Assembly (NCBI GenBank): GCA_023150615.1
Contig: JAKLKO010000011.1
Span: forward strand, 62,001 to 126,000
Length of the DNA stretch: 64,000 nucleotides
Direction of reading: 5' to 3'
Origin: Phycisphaerae bacterium
Lineage (GTDB): Bacteria; Planctomycetota; Phycisphaerae; UBA1845; UTPLA1
Below, one piece after another: positions 62,374 to 64,000 of the stretch. Below the pieces are notes generated by a model. That model made no database searches. It saw only the letters and a program-made list of their open reading frames with translations, and was not told where the DNA came from. The position numbers were made by a program, and so were the translations under genes. How positions within the stretch are numbered: the first letter of the stretch is position 1; every line of letters begins with the position of its first letter.

Positions 62374-64000
62374 CGGGAGCCTCCCCCGCGTCGCGACGGG
62401 CGTTTGAGATGAGCCGCTCGGCCAGCTCGCGGATGTCGCGCTGGCGGTCGCCGAGTTGAGTGATCGTCGATGGATCGTCGGCGATTTGCAGTTCTTCGGT
62501 AGACGGCGCGGCATTCGCGGCGTCGTCGTTCAGTTCGGCCTGCATCGCGCGAAGCACAAGCAGCTCGGCCAGCGGTGGAACGGGTCGGTCGGGCGTCGGC
62601 TGGCCCGGACCACCGGGAGGTCCGCCGGCGGCCTGGAACTGCTCCTTGGGCGGCTGCTCGATGGCGAGCGCGCCGATCAATCGGTCGAGTTCGCGCACGG
62701 CGCGGCGCTGCCTGGCGGCGGCGGCGGTGAGGTCTTGCGCTTCGAGCAGATCCGCCGCGCTTCGCATGTGCTGCTCGATCTTCTGGCAGACGTACTGATA
62801 GACGACGGCGGATTGGAGTCGTTCGTCCAGGGCCGCGATGCCGTCGGCCAGCGCAGTCTGGCTCTTTCGCATGGTGGGGAGCTTGGCGCGGTCGGTGCGC
62901 GACAGGCGTTGTGAATCGCCGCGGCGTTTCTCCAGTTCGGCGACCGAGTCAAGCAAGCGCGACTGCGCTGCGCGGATCTTCGTCAGCGCCTCCCGAATCC
63001 GCGCCATGGCCTGCTCGGCCTGTTCGCGCTCGGCGCGGGCTTCGAGCTGCTCCAGCGTCCGGCGCGCCGACTGAAGTGCGGCGAGCGCGGCTTCCTGCGC
63101 GGCGTCGGCGGGCGCCATCCGGACGGCCGACAGGTTCGTGGCGGCGGCCGCCATGTGCTCGGCGGCAGCGCGAAGCTGGTTTCGCGCCGCCTCGACGCCG
63201 GGCAGGTCGGCGGGGGCGGCGCGGATGCTCTGTCGGGTCGTGGTTCGCAGGCTGAGTTGCCGTTCAGCGAGTCGCCGCGCGAGGTCGCGTTGTTCAGTCT
63301 GGTCCTGCGCCGAGCGCGTGTCGGTACGGAGTCGCTGCTGCGCGGCGATGATGCGGTCGAGCCGCGCGAAGATGTCGCGGAGCTGCTTCGACAGGGCCTC
63401 CAGCCGCCGCTCGGACGGACGCCGCAGGGCGTCGAGCATCGCGCGGAGCGCGGCCTCGGAAGCGAGCTGCGCGTCCTGCGCGCGGTTGAGCCGGTTCGCA
63501 TCGACGTGGCGCGCCGCGTCGGCGAGTTTCTCGATGAGGCCGAGCGCTTCGGCGGATCGAATCGCGCGGCGGATTGACTCGGCCGACGCGGCGTCGCGCG
63601 ACTCGAGCGCGGCGGCCAGGTCTCGCAGCCGCGTGAGCACGGCGTCGGCGTCCTGTGACAGTCGCTGCTGGTCGGTTGCGACCGAGCGGAGCCGCTGGCG
63701 CTGCGGGTCGGACAACTGCTCGACGTCCAGTCCGGCCAGTTGTCGCGCGAGCGCGGCGGCGCGTCGCGTGAGGACTTCCTGCCGGTCGAGCAGGTCCTGT
63801 CCCTTGCGCGCGGCGTCGTGCAGATCGTTCCATTGATCCACGACGGCGACGAGGCGGCGGAGCTGCTCGACCGTTTCGAGCTGCTGCGCGGCGGCATCGG
63901 CAAGGGCGTCGGTGCGCGCGGGGGCGTTGGGACGTTCCGCCGCGCGGTCGAGCGCGGCGGCGCTGTCGTTCATCGGCCCTTCGGTCGTCGCGCCCAGCCC
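62360..64000 (-). CDS. Long coiled-coil protein, 5' end outside window
   Basis: At least 546 residues; the frame is open to the window edge, so the true start is beyond 64000 (an ATG at 63973 may be internal). It is dominated by Ala/Arg/Gln/Leu heptads from residue 20 to 450, then a Pro/Gly linker and an acidic helix region near the C-terminus. It may be the soluble part of a larger membrane protein of the DUF4175 type, which often accompany such operons in planctomycetes. It is the first visible gene of the minus-strand operon with the three genes that follow. Confidence 0.65.
   Translation of the reverse strand, partial: GLGATTEGPMNDSAAALDRAAERPNAPARTDALADAAAQQLETVEQLRRLVAVVDQWNDLHDAARKGQDLLDRQEVLTRRAAALARQLAGLDVEQLSDPQRQRLRSVATDQQRLSQDADAVLTRLRDLAAALESRDAASAESIRRAIRSAEALGLIEKLADAARHVDANRLNRAQDAQLASEAALRAMLDALRRPSERRLEALSKQLRDIFARLDRIIAAQQRLRTDTRSAQDQTEQRDLARRLAERQLSLRTTTRQSIRAAPADLPGVEAARNQLRAAAEHMAAAATNLSAVRMAPADAAQEAALAALQSARRTLEQLEARAEREQAEQAMARIREALTKIRAAQSRLLDSVAELEKRRGDSQRLSRTDRAKLPTMRKSQTALADGIAALDERLQSAVVYQYVCQKIEQHMRSAADLLEAQDLTAAAARQRRAVRELDRLIGALAIEQPPKEQFQAAGGPPGGPGQPTPDRPVPPLAELLVLRAMQAELNDDAANAAPSTEELQIADDPSTITQLGDRQRDIRELAERLISNARRDAGEAPDATR

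Noticed and set aside
1-64000. CRISPR arrays, rRNA genes, prophage or intact insertion sequences
   Set aside because: None seen: no regularly spaced repeats, no transposase or integrase motifs, no rRNA signatures.

Overview
The window is high-GC bacterial chromosomal DNA, about 63 to 67 percent G+C by eye, with dense genes on both strands. It most likely comes from a planctomycete, possibly of the Phycisphaerae type. Four things point that way: a flagellar set with both P-ring and L-ring genes (a diderm envelope), secreted proteins that end in dockerin-like Ca-binding repeats, an exported TPR-CHAT protein, and many exported proteins with Thr-Thr-Gln/Arg-Pro linkers. This assignment is inference from gene content; no 16S rRNA gene is present.

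Layout. 1-194 is the C-terminal end of ClpB, followed by a GH31 lipoprotein (310-2916). 3117-15190 is one collinear flagellar block: a candidate sigma-54 promoter, then flgF-flgG-flgA-flgH-flgI-flgJ(N)-flgN-flgK-flgL-fliW-csrA-flagellin. It supplies the distal rod, P and L rings, rod cap, hook-filament junction and filament. It also carries the FliW/CsrA control pair and a near-ideal CsrA-type hairpin over the flagellin ribosome binding site. 15471-21072 holds a PpiD/SurA-like membrane-anchored protein, uppP and pgsA (envelope lipid genes) and an aldehyde dehydrogenase. 21239-24529 holds two secreted dockerin-like proteins. 24530-28806 is a looser region with a DUF1801 protein, a KimA-like transporter, a small coiled-coil protein and several inverted repeats.

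28807-35804 is mostly housekeeping: leuS, a CYTH protein, an SDR-type epimerase, a cyclophilin, a Nudix hydrolase and an MFS transporter. 36014-36086 is tRNA-Ala(CGC). 36103-42165 carries a TraB/GumN-like exported protein, the TPR-CHAT protein and an AAA ATPase. 42269-48770 carries aroC, an AsmA-like membrane protein, a lipoprotein, and a phosphodiesterase overlapping a GH113-like protein. 48822-56773 includes an M28 peptidase, a YggS-type PLP protein, a small membrane protein, a GT2 enzyme, three minus-strand envelope or unknown proteins, sucD and folP. 56810-59335 is a TMTC-like TPR membrane protein. 59355-64000 is a tightly overlapping minus-strand operon of four exported proteins (NPCBM, terpene-cyclase-fold, two coiled-coil/unknown) that runs off the window edge.

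The best regulatory signals are the sigma-54 site before flgF, the CsrA hairpin before flagellin, good -35/-10 pairs before the SDR gene, the Nudix gene and the tRNA, and -10 boxes so close to aroC and folP that both may be leaderless. The least understood part is the 59-64 kb exported-protein operon. No CRISPR array, rRNA, prophage or intact insertion sequence was seen.
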